Positions 1 through 9,362 of a stretch of 64,000 bases of DNA are shown here, piece after piece. Each line of letters opens with the position of its first letter. The stretch's first letter is position 1. Below the pieces are notes generated by a model that worked only from the letters and a program-made list of their open reading frames with translations, was not told where the DNA came from and did no database searches. This stretch comes from Apium graveolens. Its lineage: Eukaryota; Streptophyta; Magnoliopsida; Apiales; Apiaceae. The DNA lies in NCBI RefSeq assembly GCF_009905375.1, contig NC_133648.1:25897376-25961375 (forward strand), given 5' to 3'. A program made the position numbers and the translations under genes.

Positions 1-774
1 AATTACTAGCTACTACCTGGTTTATATAACACCAAGTTTACAAGTGAAGACAAAGATAAAGTACAATAAGACAATAGTTATCCACTTGTTTCTGTTCCAT
101 TTTTATCCAGTGTAATATGGAATTATCTGTTGACTTTCCATTTTGAACCAGACTAAAAACGGCTGCTTTTTCTGCTGTTCCTGAAATAGGCTACCACATC
201 TCTGTCAATCCATGTGCCTCTGTCAGCTTTGTTAACTGTCACTATCAACTACTATGAGACTGAGCATCCGTTGAAGCTTTCATCCGTTGATGGCTTTATC
301 CGTTGATGCTCTAGCAGTGCATCCGTTGAAGCTTTCATCCGTTGATGGCTTTATCCGTTGATGCTCTAGCAGTTGAAGCTTTATCCGTTGAAGCACTTAT
401 CCGTTGATGGATATTATCCGTTGAAGCATTAGAGGCATCCGTTGAAGCTTAGTTTCTCATCCGTTGAAGGTCTTCAATATCCGTTGACACTTCTTCACTT
501 ATACAAAATTACAAGGCATGAAATATTTACAATTAGCCCTCCTATTTGTACATCCATTAGTAGTCAACATGACTGATTATCTCCTAATAACATCTAAGAA
601 TTACAGCTTAAAATCAGAGAGTGAGATGTGCTACAATACCAAACTTATTGCTAAGTAAGGCTACTCCTTCAACGGATAGCCAAGATGGTCTTATCCGTTG
701 AGGCTACAAATACTAGATTTCTACTTAAGTGTTTTACTGAACTTATCATCAAACTAATACACATATTCCTAACA
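1..774 (-). mobile_element. Element A 3' LTR (partial, Sirevirus-like Ty1/copia)
   Basis: This stretch matches 12152-12925 base for base in length (774 bp) with about seven substitutions counted by eye. It is therefore the second LTR of a minus-strand element whose outer end lies left of the window. It ends in TAACA next to a polypurine tract. It holds 14 exact copies of ATCCGTTGA or its reverse, including a 55-bp tandem duplication. Low LTR divergence indicates a recent insertion. Confidence 0.95.
264..701 (-). repeat. ATCCGTTGA/TCAACGGAT motif array in A LTR U3
   Basis: Exact copies of the nonamer start at 266, 282, 298, 321, 337, 353, 383, 399, 416, 437, 459 and 479. A reversed copy is at 669 and another forward copy at 693; the last two form an inverted pair. 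Spacing is irregular except for a 55-bp duplicated block (266/282/298 repeated at 321/337/353). On the element's coding strand the array lies upstream of the LTR TATA box. The identical array recurs in the 5' LTR at 12415-12852. Confidence 0.95.
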
Positions 775-788
775 ATCTCCCCCTATTT
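775..788 (-). other. Element A polypurine tract
   Basis: On the minus strand a purine run containing GGGGGAGAT directly precedes the LTR. This is where plus-strand cDNA priming occurs in LTR retrotransposons, and it fixes the 3' LTR boundary at 774. The same GGGGGAGAT is found before the LTRs of B and F. Confidence 0.85.
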
Positions 789-962
789 ATGTCTACTAGA
801 ACTGTAGGCATAAATTTGTGTTTAGCTTGATGATAACAAAACACTTAACAAATATATTAACTGTAACAAAGCAGAAATTCAAAAGTGCTGCAAAAGTGTA
901 TATGCTGAGATGAAATTGAAGAAGTGCATTATTTCCAAGGGTGCTCCTTTAGCCTGAGCAAA

Positions 963-3900
963 TTACTTTCTTTTCCTTTGATCCCTGGTTTTCTTTCCTA
1001 GCCTCCTGTCATTCTCCTCTATTTGAAGTTGAAGTTGTCTGTAGAATTCAGCTTCATCTTCTTCATTGATATCTAACTTAGATTGCATATCCTTGAGAGT
1101 TTCATTACTGGCAATCTTTAGCTGATCTTCAATTCTGAAAAATATTCTGACTCCTTTGTTGTCTCTGAACTCCATCAACTAATGAGGTGATTTGTGAATT
1201 GTAATACCTCTCTCTGGAATGAGTAAGGTTCTAGGCAAAGCATTGGGCTCCCTCCAAGTTTTCCTTATGTTGGCAATCTTGTTGAGAATCTCAGTCCTGG
1301 CAGTTCTGGTAAAGCCAGAATCCTTATGTATGGCTGAGTAGACTCTAATCAAGGTAGTGTAGCCTTCATTCAGAATTCTGTGAAGAGGCCATGTTCTTTC
1401 CCCAGCTCCTTTGTATTTGAACACTAGTCTTTCTGGTAGCTGTCTGTAGGCAGCTATTCCCCTTACATCCTCCAGCTCATCCAGATAGAGTTCAATGTCT
1501 GAAAATTCTTTTATGTCACAGATGTGAACATAATCATCTTTAGAGTTTTGAGGTTTGGACTTAGGCTTTTGTGTGAATTTGATTGAGGCTTTAGAGGGTG
1601 TTGATTTGATTCTTCTTTTCTGCTTCTTTGATGGTGGAGAAGAGGTTAGGAAGGTGGGCAATTTGATGGTGTCCCAATCAATTGGTTCCTCCTTGGGAAT
1701 GATTGTTTCACCATAAATGTTCATGAAGGGGTCAGGTACAATGTGTTCAGGAATAAAGGGTAGTGGTTTGGATATTGATTGGGTTTCTTCAGTCTTATCT
1801 ACCTTCTTTCTCTTTGCATTGACCTTCTTTCTTTTCCCTTTCTGCCATTCTTCCTTACTTCTTTCCTCCATCTCAGTACCAACCATGTCCCCCATAGCTT
1901 CATCTTCACCTTTGTCTTCAATTACTTTCTGATCATCAGCCTGACTTGACTCTAGCTGTTTTTCAAGCTTTGCTTGTGCTCTTTTGTCAGCCTTTAGCTG
2001 TTTGGCTTCTTCCTTTAACCTTTTGGTTTCTTCCTTCTTGGCTATTGAGAATTTGGGATGTCCTTGCATCACACATATGCTCTTTCCCTCTCTGAAAATA
2101 ATAGCCACGTTTCTCCTTACAGCCTCATCCATGGTCTCTTTGAGATATGCAATACTTCTTCCTAAAAGCTTGTCCTCATCTGCTTTTGGAAGAGGAAAAT
2201 CCACCTCTTTTAGAGGATTCTTTGTAGAGTCCTTATTGGATCTGTTGTTGGGCTTGAGAACCATAGGTTGCAGATCTTTGGAAGAAGTTTCTCCATCCTT
2301 ATGCCTCCCTACTGGCTTGAGTTCCATAATAATTGATTCCACTTTTGTGCTATGCTTCACAGATTGTGATTGAGAAGTTGTAGAACCAAATATTAGTTGC
2401 ATCTTTTCATCAATCTTCTTCCTTTGCTCTTTGACTTGCAATTCAGCTGCTGCTATCTGGATTAGATCAATTCCATCTAGCTTTCCTTTGACTTGAATTG
2501 GTGGAGAAGTTGTGATGACAGGAACTAGCACTTGAGAAATCTGAACTGTTGTAGATGGCTCTCCTTCCCCTTTATTCTCCCCCTTTTTGTTATCATCAAG
2601 GGTAGGGGTCAAGCCTTGTGCTTGTGCCAGCTGCATGAGTAGATTTGTTTGAGTTTGTTGATTCTGAAGAATGGTGACCATAGAGTCTTCAATGATTTGA
2701 ACCCTATCTTCCAATCTGGCCAGCCTTTTGTCAGCATCAGAGGCCTTCCTTAGTCTCCCCAACAAATCTTGCATAGTACCATAGGGTATAACTGAATCCA
2801 ATTTCTCAGCATTGTAGGATTTCAGATCAGCAATATCCAGCTTGAGCTCATCCACACTTAGATTGTGCTGGTAATGCTGCAACTGCAAGAGATGCAGAGA
2901 TTCCAGATGAGCTTGAAGAATTGCCTTGATACCAGCATCCTGAGTCTCCTGAATGGCCTGCTGAATTATCATGACTTGTTTGTCCAAAGTGACACCAAAC
3001 TCTCCTGGTGTTGATGGTTTTGCCCATGACCATGCAGGAAGATTAGGAACAGAACTTGGGCCTGCTACTCCCCCTAAGTTCATGCTCTCATTTAAAGAAT
3101 TAGAGTCATCATCATTAGAATTTACTCCAAATTCTTCAGATGGCTCACCAGCTTGAGAAGGCAGCCTGTTGACAGCAGCTTTGTCTCTGAGAAAAGATTC
3201 TGAAGTGTGTACAATGTGTAGTGTCTGTTCTGCCTCCACATTGCCCTGTGCAGCCAATAATTGATAGGCTAAAATAGGGTGAGTAAAAGTGTCAGCATCC
3301 AAGGAAATGTTATCAATGACAGCTTTGTAGTGTTGCTGAAATTGTCTTCCCTTATCTGCATCATCCACTTTCATTAACTCACTAGCAATGGCTGGATCCA
3401 ACCTTATAGCTTCTGTACCTGCCTTTCTCTCAATTTCTCTCTTTTCTTGCATCAGGGGCTCCCCCTGGCTCACACACACCCTCACATCCTCACCTTCACC
3501 TTCTAAGGTGGCACTCCTCTCACTTACTTTTGCCATGCTGGAAGAAATAACATGCATTTGGTGACTCTCAACCTCTCCTTTTTCCTGGGAGCAACCCAGC
3601 CTCTCACTCAAAAAATCACTCCCTTCCCTCAAGTCTAAAAGTGATTGTACAGTTGCCATGTCCTCTACAGTTGGAGTTGTTTCTGTTAAGTGTGTAGAGG
3701 CCATCAACGGATAGGGAGTATCCGTTGAAGTGGAAACTGATGCTATCAACGGATAACTGCTGTTAAGCTTATCCGTTGAAGAACAACCACTTGTCAACGG
3801 ATGAGAGATATCCGTTGAAGAAGGAAATGATGTAGAGACAGAAAGTGATATAATTGTTGAATCTGCGTGGATTGATTTTAAGTGAGGTGACACAGATTCT

Positions 3901-5472
3901 GTAACTACATCTGAAAGAATTGGCTGATGATCCAACAAATCATCTAAAAGATGATGATCACCAGGTTTTGAGTGGGGCTCCTCCCTGAGTTTTAATGAGG
4001 GAGAATCAGGAATTGATGTGAATATCATATCCACATCCAGAGAGGGTGTAGGAGAGTTTGAGGAATGGTGTGTGTCTATATTGAGAGAATGGGGCTGTGA
4101 TTCCATATTTGCTGGAATCACATCAAGCAGATTTTGAGAAGGCACATATACTGGTTGGTGTATCTGTGCTGTGTGTGTCCCTTGTGTGGAAACTAGGGTT
4201 TTGGCCTTCTTCTTCCTTGAAAAGGCTTGAATTGGTGAATGTGTAGCTTCAGTTTCCCTCCCTCTTTTGTTCTGTGTCCCTGGATGGGGACTATTTTCAA
4301 TAGTTACATCCTTTTGGGAGGATGCAACTAGGGATGTGCTGGACTCCTTTTGAACCACTACAGTCTTTTGAGAGACTGTGGCTTGGCTGGAATGGGTACC
4401 ACTCACCTCTCCCACCTTATCATGGGGGGCTTTTTGATGTTCACCCCTCCCCTCACCACTCACACCCTGTTCACTCCCTTCAGGGTTTATGGTAGTTGTT
4501 ACAACTGTTGTCTTTTGAGAAACAACAGAGGTAGGTTTCTTTGACTTGACTTTGGAGATTTTAGATTTGGTGGCTTTGGTAGGAGCCTGTTTGGACAATG
4601 ACACAGGTTCCATAGCCACACTAGAAGGTAAAGAAACATTGGGGTTGGAAATAGTAGGAGTTATAGAAACATTTACCTCACTTACCTGTGGTGCATTCAT
4701 GATTGGCAAGTATACCAATGCCACCTGGCTGTTGAGGTTCATTCTCAAAAGGTCTGCAAGGACCCTTTTCTCTTGTGCCCAGCATTTGAGTTTATTATTC
4801 TTATTGGATATAGCCAAACCTTCAGCAACATGGTTAGCCAATAACATAAAGAATCTAGCAAAGTAGATGTTATGTGGTCTATTAGCTTTGTTACCTAATC
4901 TGGAACCTAATTCTAGCATAACACAGTTGCTAAAATTAAAGTACCTATCAGCAACTAGCATATAGAGCATATTAACAAGAGATTAAGTGATAGCATCAAA
5001 ATTGCTAATATTCCCAGAGAAAACCTTAATGAAGGCATCTCCAAGAAAACTCCATTCTTTCCTAAGGCCTTTCCTTCTAATACTACCTAAACTAGCAGAA
5101 TCAAAAGCATAGCCTATGGAATCTAGCATAGCAGAGACATCTTTATCAGTGTGTGGTGTCATGGCATTGTTCTCAGGCAACTTAAAGCAAGATTGTAAAT
5201 CATCACAATTAATGCAATAGTCCTTACCTTTGAGAGAGAAGGCAATGGTCATATCTGTGGAGTTGAACTCTGCAGTTGTCCAAATCTCCTCAATCACTTC
5301 ACAGTAGATGGTTGGGGCTTCCAGCATAGCATAACTCAGTTTGCAGTTCTTGATGAAGTCCATCATCTTGTGATAATCAGAATGGGGCTTCCTTCTTTTC
5401 AACCAAGACTATGAAATTATTCTTTTCATAAACAAATCATGTTTGAGACATAATTTTGACTACTGGTGCCAT
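963..5472 (-). pseudogene. Element A accessory ORF (env-like by position), interrupted
   Basis: A long ORF lies between pol and the 3' LTR, the position of the accessory or 'env-like' ORF of Sireviruses. Open pieces are 5402-4983, 4970-1179 (1263 codons) and 1178-963, all in one frame. The stop at 1179-1181 is TAG where element B has a Trp codon. Another in-frame stop sits at 4983. The likely start is the ATG at 5472-5470, followed by a TGA and a frameshift within about 30 codons. The N-terminal ~250 residues form a domain shared with B, E1 and, distantly, F (conserved phrases LNMLYMLV-like and YYARFF-like). The middle is Ser/Thr/Pro-rich and low complexity, then come a coiled-coil-like segment, Lys-rich patches and a conserved C-terminal block (ERLVFKYKG). 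I see no signal peptide or membrane segment, so a true envelope role is unsupported. The N-terminal domain may resemble the 'putative plant transposon protein' family; that needs a profile search. Confidence 0.8.
3704..3818 (-). repeat. Three inverted motif pairs inside the A accessory ORF
   Basis: TCAACGGAT at 3704, 3746 and 3794 is each followed by ATCCGTTGA at 3720, 3771 and 3810. This gives three successive potential hairpins with 9-10 bp stems and loops of about 5-16 nt. All six copies are exact and lie in open coding frame in the Ser/Thr-rich middle of the protein. Element B carries its own motif version (CCGACGGAT) at the matching place (14715-14815). Confidence 0.9.
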
Positions 5473-5571
5473 TTTTGTGAGTAGAGGTTGCAGAGAAGAA
5501 CTTGAGAATTGAGAGAGAAAGAGAATGATAATTGCAAGAAAGCGTAAAGTGAAAATAAGAATTCAATTGGG

Positions 5572-5581
5572 CTTTTATACT
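5572..5581 (-). promoter_or_regulatory. Putative internal TATA box for the A accessory ORF
   Basis: The minus strand reads AGTATAAAAG about 100 bp before the ATG at 5472 and is followed by a pyrimidine-rich leader. The same decamer stands 107 bp before the accessory ORF start in B and 106 bp before it in E1. Fixed sequence and spacing in three copies support an internal promoter. Confidence 0.65.
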
Positions 5582-5756
5582 TTCTTGAATTAAAACACAA
5601 ATTAAAACAATTAAATGATACTTTTAAGTAAGTGAAAGCCGTTCAGGAATAAAAGAAACTGTAGAAATTCTGAAAACTACCGTAAATACAAATACATACA
5701 ACACTGTATATCTGTATCAACGGTTGAGTAAAAGAATCAACGGCTGTGACTCACTA

Positions 5757-5924
5757 ACGGGACACATCAACGGATAAGGTAAATAGTTATTCGTTGATGA
5801 ACAACACTATTTTATCCGTTGAAGGATAAAATTACCAGAAATGTATTTGTCTTTCAACGGATAATGAATATCCGTTGATAGAACAATTTTGGATTTCAAC
5901 GGATAGGGAATATCCGTTGATAGG
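5757..5924 (-). promoter_or_regulatory. TCAACGGAT motif cluster in the A pol-aORF spacer
   Basis: Exact nonamers start at 5767, 5814, 5854, 5870, 5896 and 5912, with diverged copies between 5715 and 5800. The pairs 5854/5870 and 5896/5912 are inverted and could fold as hairpins. The cluster lies upstream, on the coding strand, of the putative TATA box at 5581-5572. This repeats the LTR arrangement of motif array followed by TATA. The rest of 5473-6004 shows no gene. Confidence 0.8.
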
Positions 5925-6004
5925 ATAAGTCTTGATTAAAGCCAACTTTGTTCTTGCAGCAAATTCATTTCAGGCTACAAGACAGATTACATAGATGACA
6001 TAGA

Positions 6005-9000
6005 TTATGAATAGTTAAGCATACCTAACTCACTTACTAATCTTGTGAATATTGATTCATCAAGTGGCTTGGTAAATATGTCTGCAATCTGCTTTTCACT
6101 TGGAACAAAATGAAGTTCCACTGTACCTTTCATCACATGTTCCCTAATGAAGTGGTACTTGATATCAATGTGCTTGGTTCTTGAGTGCTGTACTGGATTT
6201 TCAGTAATGGCAATGGCACTTGTGTTGTCACAAAATATTGGAATTTTGTCAACAATTATACCATAGTCAAATAACTGATTCCTCATCCACAGTATATGTG
6301 CACAGCAACTACCAGCTGCAATGTATTCAGCTTCAGCTGTTGATGTGGAAACAGAATTCTGCTTCTTGCTGAACCATGATACAAGCTTGTTTCCTAGAAA
6401 TTGACAGGAGCCTGTTGTGCTTTTCCTGTCTAATTTGCAACCTGCATAATCTGCATCTGAGTAGCCAATTAGATCAAAACCAGACTCTCTAGGGTACCAA
6501 ATTCCTAGATTTGGAGTCCCTTTGAGATATCTGAAAATTCTTTTAATAGCCACTAAGTGAGATTCTTTAGGGTCAGCTTGAAATCTAGCACAGAGATATG
6601 TAGAAAACATAATATCAGGTCTACTGGCAGTTAAATATAAAAGTGAGCCAACCATGCCTCTATAACTTGTAATATCCACAGACTTTTCAGCCTTGTTTAA
6701 TTCAAGCTTGGTGGCAGTGGCCATGGGAGTTTTTGCAGGTGAACAATCCATTAAGTCAAACTTCTTTAAAAGATCATAAATATATTTAGTTTGACTAATG
6801 AAAATTCCACCACTAACTTGTTTAACTTGTAAACCAAGAAAGTAAGTTAGCTCTCCCATCATGCTCATTTCATATTTACTTTGCATTAATTTTGCAAACT
6901 TTTTACAAAGTTTATCATCTGTAGATCCAAATATAATATCATCTACATAAATTTGTACAAGTATCTTAGAGCCATTAACATTTCTAAAGAAGAGAGTTTT
7001 GTCAACAGTACCTCTTGTGAAGTGATTATCTAGAAGGAACTTTGATAAAGTCTCATACCAGGCTCTAGGTGCTTGCTTTAGTCCATAGAGTGCTTTCAAC
7101 AGATAATACACATGGTCTGGAAAATTTGGATCTTCAAAACCTGGAGGTTGGCTTACATAAACTTCTTCCTCCAATTCCCCATTTAGAAATGCACTCTTGA
7201 CATCCATCTGATAGACTTTGAAATTGGCATTAGCTGCATAGGCTAGAAAGATTCTGATGGCTTCAAGTCTTGCAACTGGAGCAAATGTTTCATCAAAATC
7301 TATTCCCTCTTGTTGAGAATAGCCTTTGGCAACTAATCTGGCTTTATTCCTTATGACAATGCCATTTTCATCCATCTTGTTTCTGAATACCCATTTTGTG
7401 TCAATAGAATTCTTGTTCTTTGGCTTGGGTACCAGCTTCCATACTTTGTTCCTGTCAAATTGGTTTAGCTCCTCTTGCATAGCTAAAATCCAATCTGGAT
7501 CCAAAAGAGCTTCTTCCACTCGCTTAGGTTCCTCCTGTGATAGAAAACTACTATACAGACATTCATCTTGAGTAGCCCTTCTAGTTTGTACTTTAGATGT
7601 AACATCACCAATGATCAGTTCAAAAGGGTGATTCTTGGTCCATTTCCTTTGAGGTGGTAGATTAGCCCTTGATGAGGTTGCCTCAGTATTGTCATGATGT
7701 GAGATAGAATGTTGATTTGTTGAAACTCCCCCTGATTTGTTGATCCTTTGAAAGGAATTGGGAGTTCTATGAACTGATGAGGTGAAGTGATTATCCGTTG
7801 ACAGACTGTGATCAACGGATGCTTCGTTATGAACTTCAACAGATGATGCACTTTGTCTTTCAACGGATGCTGCATTGCTTCTTTCAACGGAAGCTGAATT
7901 TTGACTTTCAACGGATGCAGCATTCTGTGCATTATCCAAAGGCAGACTCTGGTTTCTTCTTGAGATGCCTTCTTCATCAATCTCATCTTCACTATCATCA
8001 CAATATATCTCAATATTGTCAAATTTGAGTTCTTCATGATGTCCCTCATCTGTTAGTCCATCAATCTTTTTATCATCAAACACAACATGTACAGATTCCA
8101 TGACAATGTTGGTTCTTAGATTGTAGACCCTATATGATTTTCCAGCAGAATAACCAACAAATATTCCTTCATCAGCCTTTGCATCAAATTTTCCTTTGTG
8201 ATCAGATTGATTCCTTAAGATGTAACATTTGCAACCAAAGACATGTAGAAAGTTTAAAGTTGGTTTTCTTCTCTTGAATAATTGATAGGGAGTCATGCAT
8301 TTTGCTTGATTGATTAGAGAAATATTCTGAGTGTAACATGCACAGTTAACAGCCTCAGCCCAAAAATAAGTTGGGAGCTTTGACTCCTCAAGCATTGTCC
8401 TTGCAGCTTCAATTAGTGATCTATTCTTCCTTTCCACCACACCATTTTGTTGTGGATTTCTTGGAGCTGAGAACTCATGCATGATCCCATTTACTCCACA
8501 GAACATCTTCATGGTTGAATTCTTGAACTCAGTTCCATTGTCACTCCTAATATTCCTTACTTTGAAATCAGGATGATTGTTGACTTGCTTGATATGATTG
8601 ATGATTATTTCACTAGCTTCATCCTTTGATCCAAGAAAATAAACCCATGAAAACTTTGAGAAATCATCTACAATCACTAGGCAGTATCTTTTCCTTGAAA
8701 TTGACAATACATTGACTGGTCCAAAAAGATCCATGTGTAGAAGTTGCAGTGGTTCATCAATTGCAGATTCAAGCTTCTTACTGAATGATACTTTCTTTTG
8801 CTTTCCTTTCTGACAAGCATCACACAGTCCATCCCTTGTGAATTCCACTAGAGGTATTCCTCTAACTAAGTCCTTTTTGACTAGATCATTCATTGTTTTG
8901 AAATTCAAATGGGACAGCTTCTTATGCCATAGCCAACTTTCAACTGTACTTGCTTTGCTGAGAAGACAAGTAATGGATTCTGCATCTGTAGAGTTGAAAT

Positions 9001-9349
9001 CAGCTAAGTACACATTTCCTTTTCTAACTCCAGTTAGAACCACTTTATTGTCCTTTTTACTTGTGACAATACAGGCTTCAGAATTGAAGGAAACAGTATT
9101 CCCTCTGTCACATAGTTGACTGATGCTCAATAAATTGTGTTTGAGACCATCAACCAATGCAACTTCATCAATGATGACATTTTCTTTTGAAATCAAGCCA
9201 TATCCCATAGTGAATCCTTTGCTGTCATCTCCAAAGGTTATGCTAGGGCCAGCTCTCTCCTTAAATTCTGTGAGCAGAGTGAAATCTCCTGTCATGTGTC
9301 TTGAACAGCCACTGTCCAAGTACCATAGATTCCTTCTTTGTCCCTGCAC
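6005..9349 (-). CDS. pol: Element A Pol polyprotein (PR-IN-RT-RNase H), intact
   Basis: This open frame of 1114 codons encodes all Ty1/copia pol domains in order. The protease has DSG at residues 12-14. The integrase zinc-binding site is H142, H147, C176 and C179. The integrase catalytic triad is D207, D270 and E306, with 35 residues between the last two, as expected of retroviral-type integrases. An IN-RT linker holds ASVE repeats. Reverse transcriptase follows with YVDD near residue 800, then RNase H (DADY, TAEAEY, CDNTSA). No stop or shift is seen. No ATG opens the frame: the first sense codons follow a TGA at 9361-9359, and the gag C-terminal frame ends at TGA 9365-9363. Pol must therefore be made by stop bypass or frameshifting, which is usual for Gag-Pol. 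Its neighbours are gag upstream and the accessory ORF downstream. With nearly identical LTRs, this is the best-preserved replication module in the window. Confidence 0.95.
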   Translation of the reverse strand: MQGQRRNLWYLDSGCSRHMTGDFTLLTEFKERAGPSITFGDDSKGFTMGYGLISKENVIIDEVALVDGLKHNLLSISQLCDRGNTVSFNSEACIVTSKKDNKVVLTGVRKGNVYLADFNSTDAESITCLLSKASTVESWLWHKKLSHLNFKTMNDLVKKDLVRGIPLVEFTRDGLCDACQKGKQKKVSFSKKLESAIDEPLQLLHMDLFGPVNVLSISRKRYCLVIVDDFSKFSWVYFLGSKDEASEIIINHIKQVNNHPDFKVRNIRSDNGTEFKNSTMKMFCGVNGIMHEFSAPRNPQQNGVVERKNRSLIEAARTMLEESKLPTYFWAEAVNCACYTQNISLINQAKCMTPYQLFKRRKPTLNFLHVFGCKCYILRNQSDHKGKFDAKADEGIFVGYSAGKSYRVYNLRTNIVMESVHVVFDDKKIDGLTDEGHHEELKFDNIEIYCDDSEDEIDEEGISRRNQSLPLDNAQNAASVESQNSASVERSNAASVERQSASSVEVHNEASVDHSLSTDNHFTSSVHRTPNSFQRINKSGGVSTNQHSISHHDNTEATSSRANLPPQRKWTKNHPFELIIGDVTSKVQTRRATQDECLYSSFLSQEEPKRVEEALLDPDWILAMQEELNQFDRNKVWKLVPKPKNKNSIDTKWVFRNKMDENGIVIRNKARLVAKGYSQQEGIDFDETFAPVARLEAIRIFLAYAANANFKVYQMDVKSAFLNGELEEEVYVSQPPGFEDPNFPDHVYYLLKALYGLKQAPRAWYETLSKFLLDNHFTRGTVDKTLFFRNVNGSKILVQIYVDDIIFGSTDDKLCKKFAKLMQSKYEMSMMGELTYFLGLQVKQVSGGIFISQTKYIYDLLKKFDLMDCSPAKTPMATATKLELNKAEKSVDITSYRGMVGSLLYLTASRPDIMFSTYLCARFQADPKESHLVAIKRIFRYLKGTPNLGIWYPRESGFDLIGYSDADYAGCKLDRKSTTGSCQFLGNKLVSWFSKKQNSVSTSTAEAEYIAAGSCCAHILWMRNQLFDYGIIVDKIPIFCDNTSAIAITENPVQHSRTKHIDIKYHFIREHVMKGTVELHFVPSEKQIADIFTKPLDESIFTRLVSELGMLNYS
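7793..7916 (-). repeat. Translated motif repeats in the A IN-RT linker
   Basis: Exact ATCCGTTGA/TCAACGGAT copies start at 7793, 7812, 7860 and 7908, with one-base variants near 7836 and 7884. Read in frame they give ASVE-type tetrapeptides spaced about 8 residues apart in a flexible linker. B/E elements carry SSVGRQ-type repeats here, the translation of their own CATCCGTCGG motif. The DNA word is therefore kept in each family while the peptide differs. Confidence 0.88.
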
Positions 9350-9362
9350 ACAACAAAATCAA

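Noticed and set aside
264..490. Regular short repeats as a CRISPR-like array
   Set aside because: Spacing is irregular, repeats are only 9 bp, and the DNA is plant nuclear retrotransposon LTR; no cas genes or unique spacers are present.
1984..2373. 129-codon plus-strand ORF
   Set aside because: It is antisense to the much longer element A accessory ORF and shows only reverse-strand composition.
963..5472. True retroviral envelope gene
   Set aside because: Only its position fits. No signal peptide, membrane helix or cleavage site is visible.
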